Below, in pieces: positions 15,019 through 23,708 of a DNA stretch of 64,000 bases (the first letter of the stretch is position 1; every line of letters starts with the position of its first letter). Origin of the DNA: a virus; the IMG/VR virus record IMGVR_UViG_3300025645_000037, positions 123,283 to 187,282 of that record, one strand, 5' to 3'. The notes under the pieces are model-generated. The model did no database searches and had not been told where the DNA came from. It was given only the letters and a program-made list of their open reading frames with translations. The position numbers and the translations under genes were made by a program.

Positions 15019-15385
15019 TTGAATCTTTCTTGTAATTTCCCTTTTCGGGAATAACATGTCGTACGCCACCTCTTGGATCGTCCATGTCTCCGGTGCGTCT
15101 TGGGATAAGGTGTACATGTGGATACATTACAGTCTGTCCGGCTGCTTCGCCTACATTCTGTCCGACGTTAAATGCATCACAGTATTCTTCTTTAACCCAC
15201 CCGTATCCCCAATTGTATGCAGCTTTGTAACACCAAGCAAGACAGTCCCATGTTTCTTCTTTAGGAATAAACAACAGGTGTCCTTTGGTAACAGGATAGA
15301 TATCCTTGTAGACATTGTAGTGTTGTGTTTCAACAACTAACTCTGTCCAAGGTGCCCTGCCCTCTTTTTGTGCATCAGCTAACAT
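15002..15385 (-). CDS. HIT-family nucleotide hydrolase/transferase
   Basis: About 127 residues from the ATG at 15385, which lies inside the end of the DUF805 gene. The histidine-triad motif is PHVHLIPRR, and GDMDDPRGGVRHVIP follows as in phage HIT proteins. HIT proteins cleave nucleotide phosphoramidates, dinucleoside polyphosphates or AMP conjugates. The last histidine of the usual HxHxHxx triad is replaced by Pro-Arg (HVHLIPR), which is usual in the GalT-like or phage branch. The substrate is unknown. Confidence 0.75.
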   Translation of the reverse strand: MLADAQKEGRAPWTELVVETQHYNVYKDIYPVTKGHLLFIPKEETWDCLAWCYKAAYNWGYGWVKEEYCDAFNVGQNVGEAAGQTVMYPHVHLIPRRTGDMDDPRGGVRHVIPEKGNYKKDSNAEIG

Positions 15386-15686
15386 TGGGAACCGTAGGTT
15401 CGGTAGCAGTTGCAACAACCCCAAATACAATCGTTGCAATAATCCCTACATACGGAACAAAGATTGCCAAAATCCACCAAGTGTTAAGTCCTGCATCTCG
15501 CAACCTACGAACAGTAGTTGCTAATCCAATCCAAACAGTAGCTATTAGAAGAGCCACTGCAATTATCATACCGATCGGGTCAAGCATTGCAATCATTGCT
15601 ATAATAATTGCGAAAATGGATAGCAACATTACTGCCCAATACTCCTGGCGCTTTGCAACACCGTTAAAATTAAAATATTCTTTCAT
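15375..15686 (-). CDS. DUF805-type small membrane protein
   Basis: A 103-residue protein starting with FNFNGVAKRQEYW, the signature of DUF805 inner-membrane proteins, followed by three hydrophobic segments (about residues 18-35, 38-56 and 70-90) and an RRLRDAGLNTWW loop. Likely an inner-membrane protein of the infected cell. Function unknown. Ribosome site GGAAG before the ATG. Confidence 0.75.
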   Translation of the reverse strand: MKEYFNFNGVAKRQEYWAVMLLSIFAIIIAMIAMLDPIGMIIAVALLIATVWIGLATTVRRLRDAGLNTWWILAIFVPYVGIIATIVFGVVATATEPTVPNVS

Positions 15687-15688
15687 TC

Positions 15689-15895
15689 TTACACTTCCTT
15701 TGTTTTATCTGTGTCTTCTTCAAACATTACAACGCGATATTTGTTCCATGCCTTGCCGGCTTCGGTTGCTTCTTCTTGTGTGTCGTATGTTACTACTAGT
15801 CTATCACCAGGAATACCATTTGGATGATCTATTGTAACATATAACCAATCATCTTCGGCAAACGGAACCTGTACTGCATACTTCTTGTTATTCAT
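15689..15895 (-). CDS. small hypothetical protein
   Basis: A 68-residue acidic protein with a strand-rich start (KKYAVQVPFAEDDWLYVTI) and a helix (QEEATEAGKAWNKY). Not recognised. Overlaps the gene upstream by 8 bases and sits 2 bases before DUF805. Confidence 0.65.
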   Translation of the reverse strand: MNNKKYAVQVPFAEDDWLYVTIDHPNGIPGDRLVVTYDTQEEATEAGKAWNKYRVVMFEEDTDKTKEV

Positions 15896-16295
15896 CTTCT
15901 TTCTTGTCCTTATAATCGTCTATTGTTAATCGATAAACAGATTTAAATTTCTCCCAAGCATTGTCGAGCGTTGGGTACAATTCTCGCATTTCATCTAGCT
16001 CGGTCATATCAGGAAAATAATCTTCAAGAACTTTGCCATAGGGTTCTGTACCCCATTGAAGGTCGCTAATGTGTACGGTGCTGCCACTTGTAGTAGTATA
16101 CGTAATATTATTGTCGTGCATGGTTGTTGATGCAGTATAATTATAATTATCAAGAGGTTCCATCCAGCTAGACCCATTCCATATTGTAGTTTTCATATCT
16201 TTAGCAGAGTAAGAAATTTCTCCTATTGATGGCGTTATTTTTCCTTCTCTAATAATATTATCTAAGTGACGTTTATTGAAATTAGTATTCGCCAT
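15888..16295 (-). CDS. hypothetical protein
   Basis: A 135-residue protein. The first half has fibre-like features (SIGEISYSAKDMKTTIWNGSSW), and the second half is a charged helical domain (LEDYFPDMTELDEMRELYP). It overlaps the glycosyltransferase gene by 14 bases. It may be a small virion-associated protein, but its early position makes that uncertain. Confidence 0.6.
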   Translation of the reverse strand: MANTNFNKRHLDNIIREGKITPSIGEISYSAKDMKTTIWNGSSWMEPLDNYNYTASTTMHDNNITYTTTSGSTVHISDLQWGTEPYGKVLEDYFPDMTELDEMRELYPTLDNAWEKFKSVYRLTIDDYKDKKEDE

Positions 16296-17373
16296 TTATA
16301 ACCTCATACAATTTATTGCCGCTAAAATAGTTGCGGCTTAGTTTGCTCGATTCGGCTGCAAAAGTTGGAACAAATTTATCATAGTTGTTCATATAATACT
16401 TTACGTAATCTGCCATTCGTGCTCTGTTTGCTTCGTATGTTTTAAAATCTTTTGTAAGATAGCTAGGATACTTGAATTGGTTACTAGCCATTTCGCGATA
16501 CGAAAGACGATTAGGAACCATAGGAATACAGTTTAGCATCAAACCTTCATACCAGCTAATGCCTAGTGTTTCTTGCAAATTAGCACTGAATACAATCTTT
16601 GCACGTCCTAGCAACTTATGGTATTCGTCTTTGGTGAGCTCTTGCTCCTGGCATACAATAAATTGATACTCGGGCAACTGCTTTGCAAGGTCCTTAAAAA
16701 TATCTAATTGCTTTTCGGGCGCAATTCGATGCGGGAACAAAATAATGTCTTCTTTAGGCATGCCTTTGTACTCGTTGAGCGAATTCTCAAGGTATTCCAT
16801 TGGCCAGCCTGCTAGCTTAATAGACTTGTTAGCTTGTTGAGGCAAGCTACAATCCCATCCTTTGCCGTTGTTCCAGTTAAACGTTTCATTTGCAAACATG
16901 TTAATGTGAAACTGTGTTGCAAAGAAATTATCGTCATAGCAACTAAACATCGAATGTTCCGCCGAACGCACCCAAGGTTCGTCGCCTATCAGTCTTCCTA
17001 GGAAATCTTGAGGATCGTACGAACCGGCATGCCACATACCACCGATGCGTATTTTTACGCCTAACAGTTCGCTCATATATTTTAATTGAATAACTGTAGG
17101 GTTCCATGCATCTGTGTATAAGAAATAATCGTTATCTTTAATTTCGCCATTGCAAAACTTTTCACCGATAATTTCTAGCTGTTTTGACTTGTATACGTTT
17201 GTGCCGCCGAAGTTTAGAAATGCTCCGGGCGTTGTTGCTTGAGGAGTGTCTCCGCCGCTAATTACTTCTACTTCTTTGTTTGTGCATCTTTTAAGTTGCG
17301 CAGGAAGGTGTTCTTTCCACTGCTTTGTGTAGCGTGTGTCAACAGCTTCGATATCTACAATATAAATCGTCAT
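16282..17373 (-). CDS. GT-B type glycosyltransferase (group 1)
   Basis: About 363 residues from the ATG at 17373, chosen because AAGGAG lies 8 bases before it; the frame is open to 17424. The C-terminal half has the pattern of GT4-like enzymes: IILFPHRIAPEKQLDIF, a following YQFIVCQE strand, IVFSANLQETLGISWYEGLMLNCIPMVP with the EGL-glutamate site. These transfer a sugar from a nucleotide donor. The acceptor may be modified phage DNA, host surface glycans or protein. It has its own sigma-70 promoter and lies in the early module with deazaguanine genes. Confidence 0.8.
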   Translation of the reverse strand: MTIYIVDIEAVDTRYTKQWKEHLPAQLKRCTNKEVEVISGGDTPQATTPGAFLNFGGTNVYKSKQLEIIGEKFCNGEIKDNDYFLYTDAWNPTVIQLKYMSELLGVKIRIGGMWHAGSYDPQDFLGRLIGDEPWVRSAEHSMFSCYDDNFFATQFHINMFANETFNWNNGKGWDCSLPQQANKSIKLAGWPMEYLENSLNEYKGMPKEDIILFPHRIAPEKQLDIFKDLAKQLPEYQFIVCQEQELTKDEYHKLLGRAKIVFSANLQETLGISWYEGLMLNCIPMVPNRLSYREMASNQFKYPSYLTKDFKTYEANRARMADYVKYYMNNYDKFVPTFAAESSKLSRNYFSGNKLYEVINGEY

Positions 17374-17395
17374 TGTAACTCCTTGTGTAATATAG

Positions 17396-17424
17396 ATTAT
17401 AACATGCAACAATGCATAAGTCAA
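17396..17424 (-). promoter_or_regulatory. early sigma-70 promoter of the glycosyltransferase
   Basis: TTGACT (17419-17424), 17-base spacer, TATAAT (17396-17401) on the minus strand. The spacer holds a palindrome, ATGCA-ACAA-TGCAT (17404-17417), a possible operator. Confidence 0.8.
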
Positions 17425-17440
17425 TATCTTTATGTGAAAA

Positions 17441-17460
17441 AAGGGGCAATGTGCCCCTTT
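17441..17460 (-). terminator. terminator upstream of the glycosyltransferase promoter
   Basis: Stem AAGGGGCA / TGCCCCTT with a 3-base loop, followed on the minus strand by TTTT. It ends the transcript that carries the dpdA-like and queD-like genes. Confidence 0.8.
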
Positions 17461-17481
17461 ATAGTTTTGATACTAAAATTG

Positions 17482-17679
17482 TTAACGACTATTTTTTCTC
17501 GAATAGCTTGAACTTTTTCTATTCTTGCTGTTAAGATAAGCTTTGTAAGCACGCCAACTGTCTGACGAATTTTTGTACAAGTCTTTTTCGTTAAAGACTT
17601 TGCCGTTAAATCGACAGTAATCTCTAAACTTGTCTAAGTCGTCAAATATGGTGTTAATATCAGGAATGTTTTTATACAT
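17482..17679 (-). CDS. small conserved phage protein
   Basis: A 65-residue protein; FDDLDKFRDYCRFNGKVFNEKDLY is split here by its turn, with a basic serine-rich tail. The RDYCRFNGKVF core is of a kind I recognise from marine T4-like phages, always near deazaguanine genes in my recollection, without known function. It starts just after the QueD-like gene and ends at the terminator. Confidence 0.75.
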   Translation of the reverse strand: MYKNIPDINTIFDDLDKFRDYCRFNGKVFNEKDLYKNSSDSWRAYKAYLNSKNRKSSSYSRKNSR

Positions 17680-18096
17680 TTAGTTTTCCTTTTTGGGGTA
17701 ATAGATAACGCAACCATTTTCGTTATCTTCGCTTACATTAATTTCTATAAAGCGATTTGGGTATTTTGTAGTAATCTCAGTATATAGTTCATCTGCAATC
17801 ATTTCGCAAGATTTGTGATCCAGCTCTAATGCAGCATTGTCTAAGTTATACAATCGTTCGAGCCAACGTTTAAATTGAATAAATTCAATCTCTCTGTCAT
17901 CATGAAATACTTCAATTCTTACTTTAAAATAAAAAGTATGTCTGTGTGGATAACCTAGATAAGACACGTCGTCCCATCCGCCTGTTGCAAGAGCGGGATC
18001 TGTTAATGCTGCAGGATAGCAATGAATACCTTCCTTTTGAAAAGTAACCCAAATACTGCGGCTAACTTCGTTAGTTTCTTTCTTTTTACTAAACAT
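17680..18096 (-). CDS. QueD-like (6-pyruvoyl-tetrahydropterin synthase fold) protein, divergent
   Basis: A 138-residue protein with the layout of the T-fold PTPS/QueD family: a strand GIHCYPAA, PHRHTFYFKVRIEV (HxH-like strand), EFIQFKRWL where the family has its DF-x-x-LK turn, LELDHKSCEMIADELY (LDH and the En-helix) and an IEINVSEDNENG strand with the glutamate. The zinc histidines are only partly kept, so activity is uncertain. A clearer QueD is at 60071. It lies three genes from a DpdA-like transglycosylase and overlaps the gene upstream by one base. Confidence 0.6.
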   Translation of the reverse strand: MFSKKKETNEVSRSIWVTFQKEGIHCYPAALTDPALATGGWDDVSYLGYPHRHTFYFKVRIEVFHDDREIEFIQFKRWLERLYNLDNAALELDHKSCEMIADELYTEITTKYPNRFIEINVSEDNENGCVIYYPKKEN

Positions 18097-18620
18097 TATT
18101 TTATCACCTTATCTTGTTTGTATCTTGACCAATCTGTAAACTTGTCTCGATTCATTAAATCATGCAAGCTGTGGGACCAAACGCCTGGATTGGTACTTTT
18201 GAAGTCTATGTCATCGATTTTAATCATAGTATTATAATTCCATGATTTTGTGTACGGAATAGGAACGCGAATTTGTGGTATGAAATTGTTGTATTGATTA
18301 AACCCGGAATCATTAAATTCTTCAACATGACTTAATGGAATGTCTAAGCTACAAAGCATGTCGTCGTTTAATAGAGGCATAATCATGTCTTCCCATTGCT
18401 TCCAACTTTCGTAATCGCCTAACGTTGGGATAAAGGAATGATTTGCACCAAAGAAAATGTGCTCACAACTTTGTCCATGATAGTGTTCAAATACCTCCTC
18501 AAAATCCTGTACCCCTACTACGAACAATGTCTTTAATCCGTAAGCAGGGGTATGTTCTACTTCTATGCCTGTGAAGAATGTAACGGTGTTACTTTCTCCG
18601 CCGTCGTATTCTCTGTTCAT
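18096..18620 (-). CDS. conserved protein of the deazaguanine cluster, function unknown
   Basis: A 174-residue acidic protein between the QueD-like and DpdA-like genes, overlapping the latter by 4 bases. Notable segments are EYDGGESNTVTFFTG at the start, EVEHTPAYGLKTLFVVG and CEHIFFGANHSF. I recall it next to the same genes in marine T4-like phages but know no function. There is no Fe-S, nucleotide or metal motif that I can name. A partner of the transglycosylase is a reasonable guess from position only. Confidence 0.7.
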   Translation of the reverse strand: MNREYDGGESNTVTFFTGIEVEHTPAYGLKTLFVVGVQDFEEVFEHYHGQSCEHIFFGANHSFIPTLGDYESWKQWEDMIMPLLNDDMLCSLDIPLSHVEEFNDSGFNQYNNFIPQIRVPIPYTKSWNYNTMIKIDDIDFKSTNPGVWSHSLHDLMNRDKFTDWSRYKQDKVIK

Positions 18621-20221
18621 GTATCATCCTGTGTGTGTTCGAGTTCTTCTAATTTATCTTCAGACAGGGTGTCTTCGGCTTCTGGTTCTTCTACAGCAAC
18701 AGTCTCTTCTTCAAAAAGATTATTAAAATACGTAGTAGAGTTTACAGTCTTTTTACCAATAGCGCCGCGCGTTCCTGGAATGTCCATCCAGTAAGCGCGA
18801 TATTCTTCAACAAGCGCTTCTGCCTTTTCTCTATCATCGGTAGCAAATATAGCATCTACAATATCTTTGAAAAAATCCATATCGTACATTCTAAGTTTTT
18901 TACCATGAAGTTTAGATGCAATCAACATATGCGGATATACACCTGCGTCGCATTGCCTATTAGCTTCTTGTACAGCGTTGATGTGACTCCACACATTGTG
19001 ACCCATCTGTAGTGCATAAGAAAAGCTATCCCAGCTGGTCTTGCCTTCTTTACCGATCTTGTTCAAATCACCCGGCGCATAGATACACACATCTTTTATG
19101 CCCATGCCTTTGCTAATAGGCGAGTCAACAAAATCTCGAATCAACGTAACGTTGCCTTGCGAGTCTTTCTTATTGAAAATCCCGTCTTGCAGTACTGCGT
19201 CTCTGAACCCTCGGGGATCATTTGCATATTTTTTATCGTCTACAGACGGAAGCATTCTATAAGTCCATTTGCCGTCGGGCACTGTTTCTGTTTGGATATA
19301 AATCTGTCCGTTAGCAGTAGCAAGGAAAGGAGAAGCACAGTCGAATGTTACTGTATAGTTTTCGTTGTGATGTTTGCGTATAGCACGTTGCACTTCAGTT
19401 AAAAGACAGGCCCACTCGAGTTTTGATGTACCCAAGAAGTGCATAAAGTCGTGAATGCCTTTTTCGAGATAACCGTCAAAGCGCAATGCAATTAATCGTT
19501 TTAATACAAGGTGAACATCGCACATATTTTGACCACCCATTGACCACCCGTTAAAGTGTTCATTAGGATATTTCTTAGGATCACAGAAGTCGCGCATCTG
19601 CATATACCAATCGTCTGCTTGTTGGAATGTTTCGCCTTGCAATACGTTTAGGAATTTACAATTACCATTTCTGTGTTTGATAAAATAGTCATTGTTGATC
19701 CGTGTAGCGTCAACTGCTCCTTGGTATGACGTAATACCAGTTGCTTTTGCGCCTGCAGGAGAACGAGAAACCCATGCCGGAATATCAAGAATCATTCCGT
19801 AATCTGCGTAAGCGTCCATCCATTTTAGAACATCGGTTCGTTTCTTCATTGCTTTGCTACAACTAGGATCGCCCCAGTTGCCTTCCCAAACACCCTTACC
19901 GATCTGGAAGCCACCACTGTCGCCTAGCATCCAAGAATTTTTACGATCTCTATTACGAATCATATCTTCTTTAGGTGAATGCTTTGCAGTATCTAGTTCT
20001 GCGTGTCCTGCAGAGTATAGAGTCCAATGATAATGAAACTGTCCTTCTTTTTTGTTAAGATAGTTTAGACTTTCCATGCCGTGGGTAAGATTTTTGGGAA
20101 TACGCGCTGGATCTACATATTGATCATACCGCTGTTTACCGACGTAAGTGGCATAAAAACCACTCAACGCCGGCAAGAACAGCGCATAATCTTTTTGTGC
20201 TGCGGTTAAGTCTGTATTCAT
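18617..20221 (-). CDS. dpdA: DpdA-like DNA 7-deazaguanine transglycosylase (TGT family)
   Basis: A 534-residue member of the tRNA-guanine transglycosylase superfamily. The catalytic motif DSGGFQIGKG begins at residue 101; a GWSMGGQNM site and LGTSKLEWACLLTEVQ follow; FDCASPF (293-299) gives the second aspartate. Phage proteins with this layout (DpdA) exchange guanine in DNA for a 7-deazaguanine base. The gene overlaps the clamp gene upstream by one base and the unknown protein downstream by 4. FolE, QueE and QueD-family genes here supply the precursor. A tRNA-acting enzyme is possible but less likely given the length and company. Confidence 0.8.
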   Translation of the reverse strand: MNTDLTAAQKDYALFLPALSGFYATYVGKQRYDQYVDPARIPKNLTHGMESLNYLNKKEGQFHYHWTLYSAGHAELDTAKHSPKEDMIRNRDRKNSWMLGDSGGFQIGKGVWEGNWGDPSCSKAMKKRTDVLKWMDAYADYGMILDIPAWVSRSPAGAKATGITSYQGAVDATRINNDYFIKHRNGNCKFLNVLQGETFQQADDWYMQMRDFCDPKKYPNEHFNGWSMGGQNMCDVHLVLKRLIALRFDGYLEKGIHDFMHFLGTSKLEWACLLTEVQRAIRKHHNENYTVTFDCASPFLATANGQIYIQTETVPDGKWTYRMLPSVDDKKYANDPRGFRDAVLQDGIFNKKDSQGNVTLIRDFVDSPISKGMGIKDVCIYAPGDLNKIGKEGKTSWDSFSYALQMGHNVWSHINAVQEANRQCDAGVYPHMLIASKLHGKKLRMYDMDFFKDIVDAIFATDDREKAEALVEEYRAYWMDIPGTRGAIGKKTVNSTTYFNNLFEEETVAVEEPEAEDTLSEDKLEELEHTQDDT

Positions 20222-20949
20222 TATTTTGCCTGCGCAGGTAAGATGTACTCATAAGTTGCAAGTCCGCTAGCAACACTGATCATCATAGCACCTTGATCAG
20301 ATAGCTTCATTGTAATATGTCCATTAAGTGACAGAATTGATATTACAGCAGCAATAGGCCAAGACCATTGATGCTTTAGATTGCCTGTTACGTTCTGCAT
20401 GAACGTAAACTTGCCAGTGTGACTCGACGCATCGCCAAAGCTAACAATAAGATTGTTGTCTTCTGTCTTTACGTTAAACACTGTCTCTTCTGATAACGCA
20501 GCGGCTTGCAATTTCATACGCGCAATTGCTTCTGAAGTAGGATCAATTTCTACATCCCATGTTGCACCTTTAAACGTAACTGTTTTTAGTTTTTCGTCAA
20601 TGCTTGCTTTATTCATAAAACGGTAATCGTTTTCGAAATCGCCTGCTTGGTTTGCAAAGTGAATATGAGTCGGAATTGTCTCTCCGTTGCGCTCGCCTTC
20701 GATTACTTCAATCTTTGCATCTTTTTGATACTCTGGATTCTTCAAGTGCAACGAAAGCTTGTCGAGGTTAGGCATACCGAATGTGCCTTTGAATTCGTCA
20801 ACTTTTGCATTTGTAGTAGCTTTAAGAACAACGGTTCGATCTTCTGCCATTGATTCGATTGTTGTACTGTCGTCATTTGTTACTTTAACTAATGGCAAAA
20901 ACCCAAGCGCGTGAGTATGTGCCACAATATCCTTAAGGATGTCTTGCAT
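20221..20949 (-). CDS. sliding clamp-like protein (gp45-like)
   Basis: A 242-residue protein of about the length of T4 gp45 (228). It is beta-rich with clamp-like repeats, for example GTFGMPNLDKLSLHLK, EAIARMKLQAAALSE followed by VKTEDNNLIVSFGD, and NGHITMKLSDQGAMMISV near the end. It lies immediately before the DNA polymerase gene in the transcript, as gp45 does in related phages. Overall similarity is only by pattern, so the call is moderate. It has its own sigma-70 promoter and an AGGAGAT ribosome site. Confidence 0.6.
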   Translation of the reverse strand: MQDILKDIVAHTHALGFLPLVKVTNDDSTTIESMAEDRTVVLKATTNAKVDEFKGTFGMPNLDKLSLHLKNPEYQKDAKIEVIEGERNGETIPTHIHFANQAGDFENDYRFMNKASIDEKLKTVTFKGATWDVEIDPTSEAIARMKLQAAALSEETVFNVKTEDNNLIVSFGDASSHTGKFTFMQNVTGNLKHQWSWPIAAVISILSLNGHITMKLSDQGAMMISVASGLATYEYILPAQAK

Positions 20950-20972
20950 ATAAATTATCTCCTAATATGTTG

Positions 20973-21001
20973 ATTATACTTGATTTTATTGGTTCCGTCA
21001 A
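20973..21001 (-). promoter_or_regulatory. early promoter of the clamp gene
   Basis: TTGACG (20996-21001), 17-base spacer and TATAAT (20973-20978) on the minus strand. Confidence 0.8.
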
Positions 21002-21022
21002 GTATTATTTTTAATTGTATAG

Positions 21023-21030
21023 TATTTAGG
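21023..21030 (-). promoter_or_regulatory. late-type box CCTAAATA upstream of the clamp gene
   Basis: CCTAAATA on the minus strand, inside the 13-base sequence 21022-21034 that is identical to 14345-14357 at the folE promoter. A second, later start for the clamp/dpdA operon is possible. Confidence 0.4.
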
Positions 21031-21041
21031 TTTTGGTTAAC

Positions 21042-23708
21042 TTAATCACCAAAGTCAAAGAGGTTTCCGAATGTAGTATCTTGTTTAGTAGATTCAAGAT
21101 CGTAATTAAGCACTCCGATTAGATTGCCTACCTTCTTGTCTATGATTGCACCTTCCATGGCTGCATCGTCAAATGGTAATTCTTTAAACCATTCTGGCAA
21201 ACGCAATTCATCTGTAGGGTAACTAACGCTGGTGAAGCCCATTGGATTCTGTTTTAATTTACAAACAATGGTTTTCATACCGTCTACAACATCTCTACTG
21301 TACTTGTCGCCATTCATGCGCTTTAATGTATTCCAATTAAGTGCAGCACGGACGTGACCTGGCATATTTGCTCTACCTGCCTTTTCCTCTAGCATTCTGT
21401 AATGATTTAGTTTATTCACAGCCTTAGGTGAACCCTTTTCCCATCCTGGACGATCTTTAAACAGCTTTCTGAATTCTTGAATTGCTTCAATGATATCAGC
21501 TTCTTTGCCGCCGTTTAGAACCATACCGAGAATGTCTTTAAGGAAATCCTGCATATACACTGGAGTATCCGAACGTCGTAAATCAAGTCCCATGGCTTTA
21601 ATTTTACCATTAGAACCATTGACGTCCTTGCGATTGCCTTCTTCATCGATAACTAGTGCAGCATATCTTTTCTTTGTTGTAAACAAACTAGATTTTGCAA
21701 CAATCTCTCTACCAGCAGCAATAACATCACTTCGTGTCTTTGGGCAATGAAATGCATTAAGCATAAATTTAGGGAACGTTCCGTTAACTTGATCTGCTAC
21801 TTGATCATACAGACTGATAACTGTTTCCTTTGTCCAGGGAATGTTTCCAGCATCAATGTCTGTCTTGAGCGTAGAGTATGCACTAAAATAAACAGAGTCA
21901 GTGTCACCATATATAACACTTTCGCCGATATGATTATATTCACCAGTAATGGTTTGATTAACTTCTGCACTCATATGTTTAACAATCGCTCTACCAGTCA
22001 ACGTAGTCGATTGTCCAATACGCTTGTCAAAGAATCTACAGCCGGGATTAAGAATAGCACCGTACAAGCTGTTCAAGTTAATCTTCTTAACAAGTTGTCG
22101 TTTATCCCAAAACGCAATTTCTACTTTATTGCCAGCGGCAATTGCTTTGCGCATCTTAGCTTGCAATTCTTTACGCTCTGAATACCACCGCTTTAGCAAG
22201 CCTGGAATAACGGCTTCGAATTCGTAAGTAAAGATAGTGCCGTTAGCACTTAGCATCCACGGATTGTTACTGTCGAATATCAGCTTGTAAACTTGCGCAG
22301 CACTTAATACAGTAGTTTCGCCATTTTCCCAATCGAGGGTAACATCTACATCACGACGTTGTTCCATAACATATTCGTATTCGATTGAACCGAACATTCC
22401 TTCCCAAGAAGCAGCAAACGATTTCTTCTTCATTAGCATCTGTTCTTGTATAAACGAATCAGTTTCTATCGGACGTAATTGCCCGATAACAGCTTCGGGT
22501 GCCATGTTTAGTGCTCTAATAACACTGGGATACAGTGAGTTCAAGTCCATTGATCCAACCCATTCGTGGAAACCCTTTTTTGGATACGCAACATACGCAC
22601 CGGCAGCGTTAGAGTTTTCTCTGTCAACCTCTCTGCGATTAGGGACAACTAATCCTCTATGATGAGCCTCGTTGATGATACCTTGCTCAGTAAGCGCAAC
22701 AGCGCCCATTGTAGTCTGTAGAAGAACAGTATTAGAGTGAGCAAGTTCATTACTCAAGCTAATAAATTGCAACTTCTGATCAAGCTTGTCTAACAGTGCA
22801 GTATCTTGCCTGTTGTATTCGATAAACTTTTTAAAGTCATTGTTGTACAAGTCATCAAGAGTTCCTTCGTAAACAACTTTGTTCTCGCCTACTTCGATTT
22901 CGCCAATAGCATCTAGTCGATAACTGTGGCGTTCTTCGTAGTTGTATTTCTTATAAAGTTGCAAGCTGTCAAGGTGGACACGTCCGACAAGATCAAAAGT
23001 TTCAGCTTTCTTACCAAAGCGCTCGTATTCGCGTTTCTTTGGATATTGATCCCACAAGCAAAATCTACGTGTATCATTTTTGCTTAGTACACGGGCGACA
23101 CGGTTTACGGTATACGGAATATCGTAGCCTTCGCTGTTCCATCCTGTTAAGATATCCGAATCTTCAATTAAGTCAAGAAATGCATTTAGCATTTCGCTTT
23201 CTTTTTCAAACAAATACGTGTTTGGAAATTCTTCAACCTCTGCCTTTGCATCTTCCATTGACAGTCCTTTAGGAGGGATTGCAAGCGTAACTAGTGTGTT
23301 AAGCCATTGCAAATGAACCGAGATAGCTGTAATGGGCATAAACGGATCACTAGGATCAGCAAAGCCGCGTTCTGGATCAAAATCTGTCTCGATGTCAAAA
23401 AACGCAATGTTTAGATTTGGCGAATCTACATTAAGATAGTTTTCACTCAAGCACTGAAAGATTGGATTAATGTCTGATTCGAATAACTTTTTGTGTTTGT
23501 TAATTGCTACTTCTTTTCTGAAGTCTTTTGTATTCTTGCATACAATGCGTGATACGGGATCCCCGTAAACTGTTTTGTGTTTTCCTTTTGGATCCCCATG
23601 GTAAAAAGTATATTTTACAGGGTGTTCGATGTAAACACGTTTGCCTTCTTTTCGTTCTACAATCTGAATAAGATCAGAATCTCTGTTAAAAATTGCATCT
23701 ACGTACAA
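21042..23708 (-). CDS. 43: family B DNA polymerase (gp43-like)
   Basis: An 888-residue replicative polymerase, close to T4 gp43 (898). Exonuclease motif I is FFDIETDF (acidic residues at 105 and 107), TGWNSEGYDIPY is motif II, and YNRQDTALLD motif III. The polymerase domain has SMDLNSLYPSVIRALNM (motif A), KKINLNSLYGAILNPGCRF (motif B) and YGDTDSVYF (motif C). The last residues (TFGNLFDFGD) look like a clamp-binding tail as in gp43. Proofreading and synthesis are both intact, so it is a full replicase. It may be expected to use a deazaguanine-free dNTP pool because modification occurs after synthesis. Confidence 0.95.
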   Translation of the reverse strand: MYVDAIFNRDSDLIQIVERKEGKRVYIEHPVKYTFYHGDPKGKHKTVYGDPVSRIVCKNTKDFRKEVAINKHKKLFESDINPIFQCLSENYLNVDSPNLNIAFFDIETDFDPERGFADPSDPFMPITAISVHLQWLNTLVTLAIPPKGLSMEDAKAEVEEFPNTYLFEKESEMLNAFLDLIEDSDILTGWNSEGYDIPYTVNRVARVLSKNDTRRFCLWDQYPKKREYERFGKKAETFDLVGRVHLDSLQLYKKYNYEERHSYRLDAIGEIEVGENKVVYEGTLDDLYNNDFKKFIEYNRQDTALLDKLDQKLQFISLSNELAHSNTVLLQTTMGAVALTEQGIINEAHHRGLVVPNRREVDRENSNAAGAYVAYPKKGFHEWVGSMDLNSLYPSVIRALNMAPEAVIGQLRPIETDSFIQEQMLMKKKSFAASWEGMFGSIEYEYVMEQRRDVDVTLDWENGETTVLSAAQVYKLIFDSNNPWMLSANGTIFTYEFEAVIPGLLKRWYSERKELQAKMRKAIAAGNKVEIAFWDKRQLVKKINLNSLYGAILNPGCRFFDKRIGQSTTLTGRAIVKHMSAEVNQTITGEYNHIGESVIYGDTDSVYFSAYSTLKTDIDAGNIPWTKETVISLYDQVADQVNGTFPKFMLNAFHCPKTRSDVIAAGREIVAKSSLFTTKKRYAALVIDEEGNRKDVNGSNGKIKAMGLDLRRSDTPVYMQDFLKDILGMVLNGGKEADIIEAIQEFRKLFKDRPGWEKGSPKAVNKLNHYRMLEEKAGRANMPGHVRAALNWNTLKRMNGDKYSRDVVDGMKTIVCKLKQNPMGFTSVSYPTDELRLPEWFKELPFDDAAMEGAIIDKKVGNLIGVLNYDLESTKQDTTFGNLFDFGD

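Noticed and set aside
17374-17424. Longer N-terminus for the glycosyltransferase
   Set aside because: It would cover its own -10 promoter element; the ATG at 17373 has AAGGAG before it.
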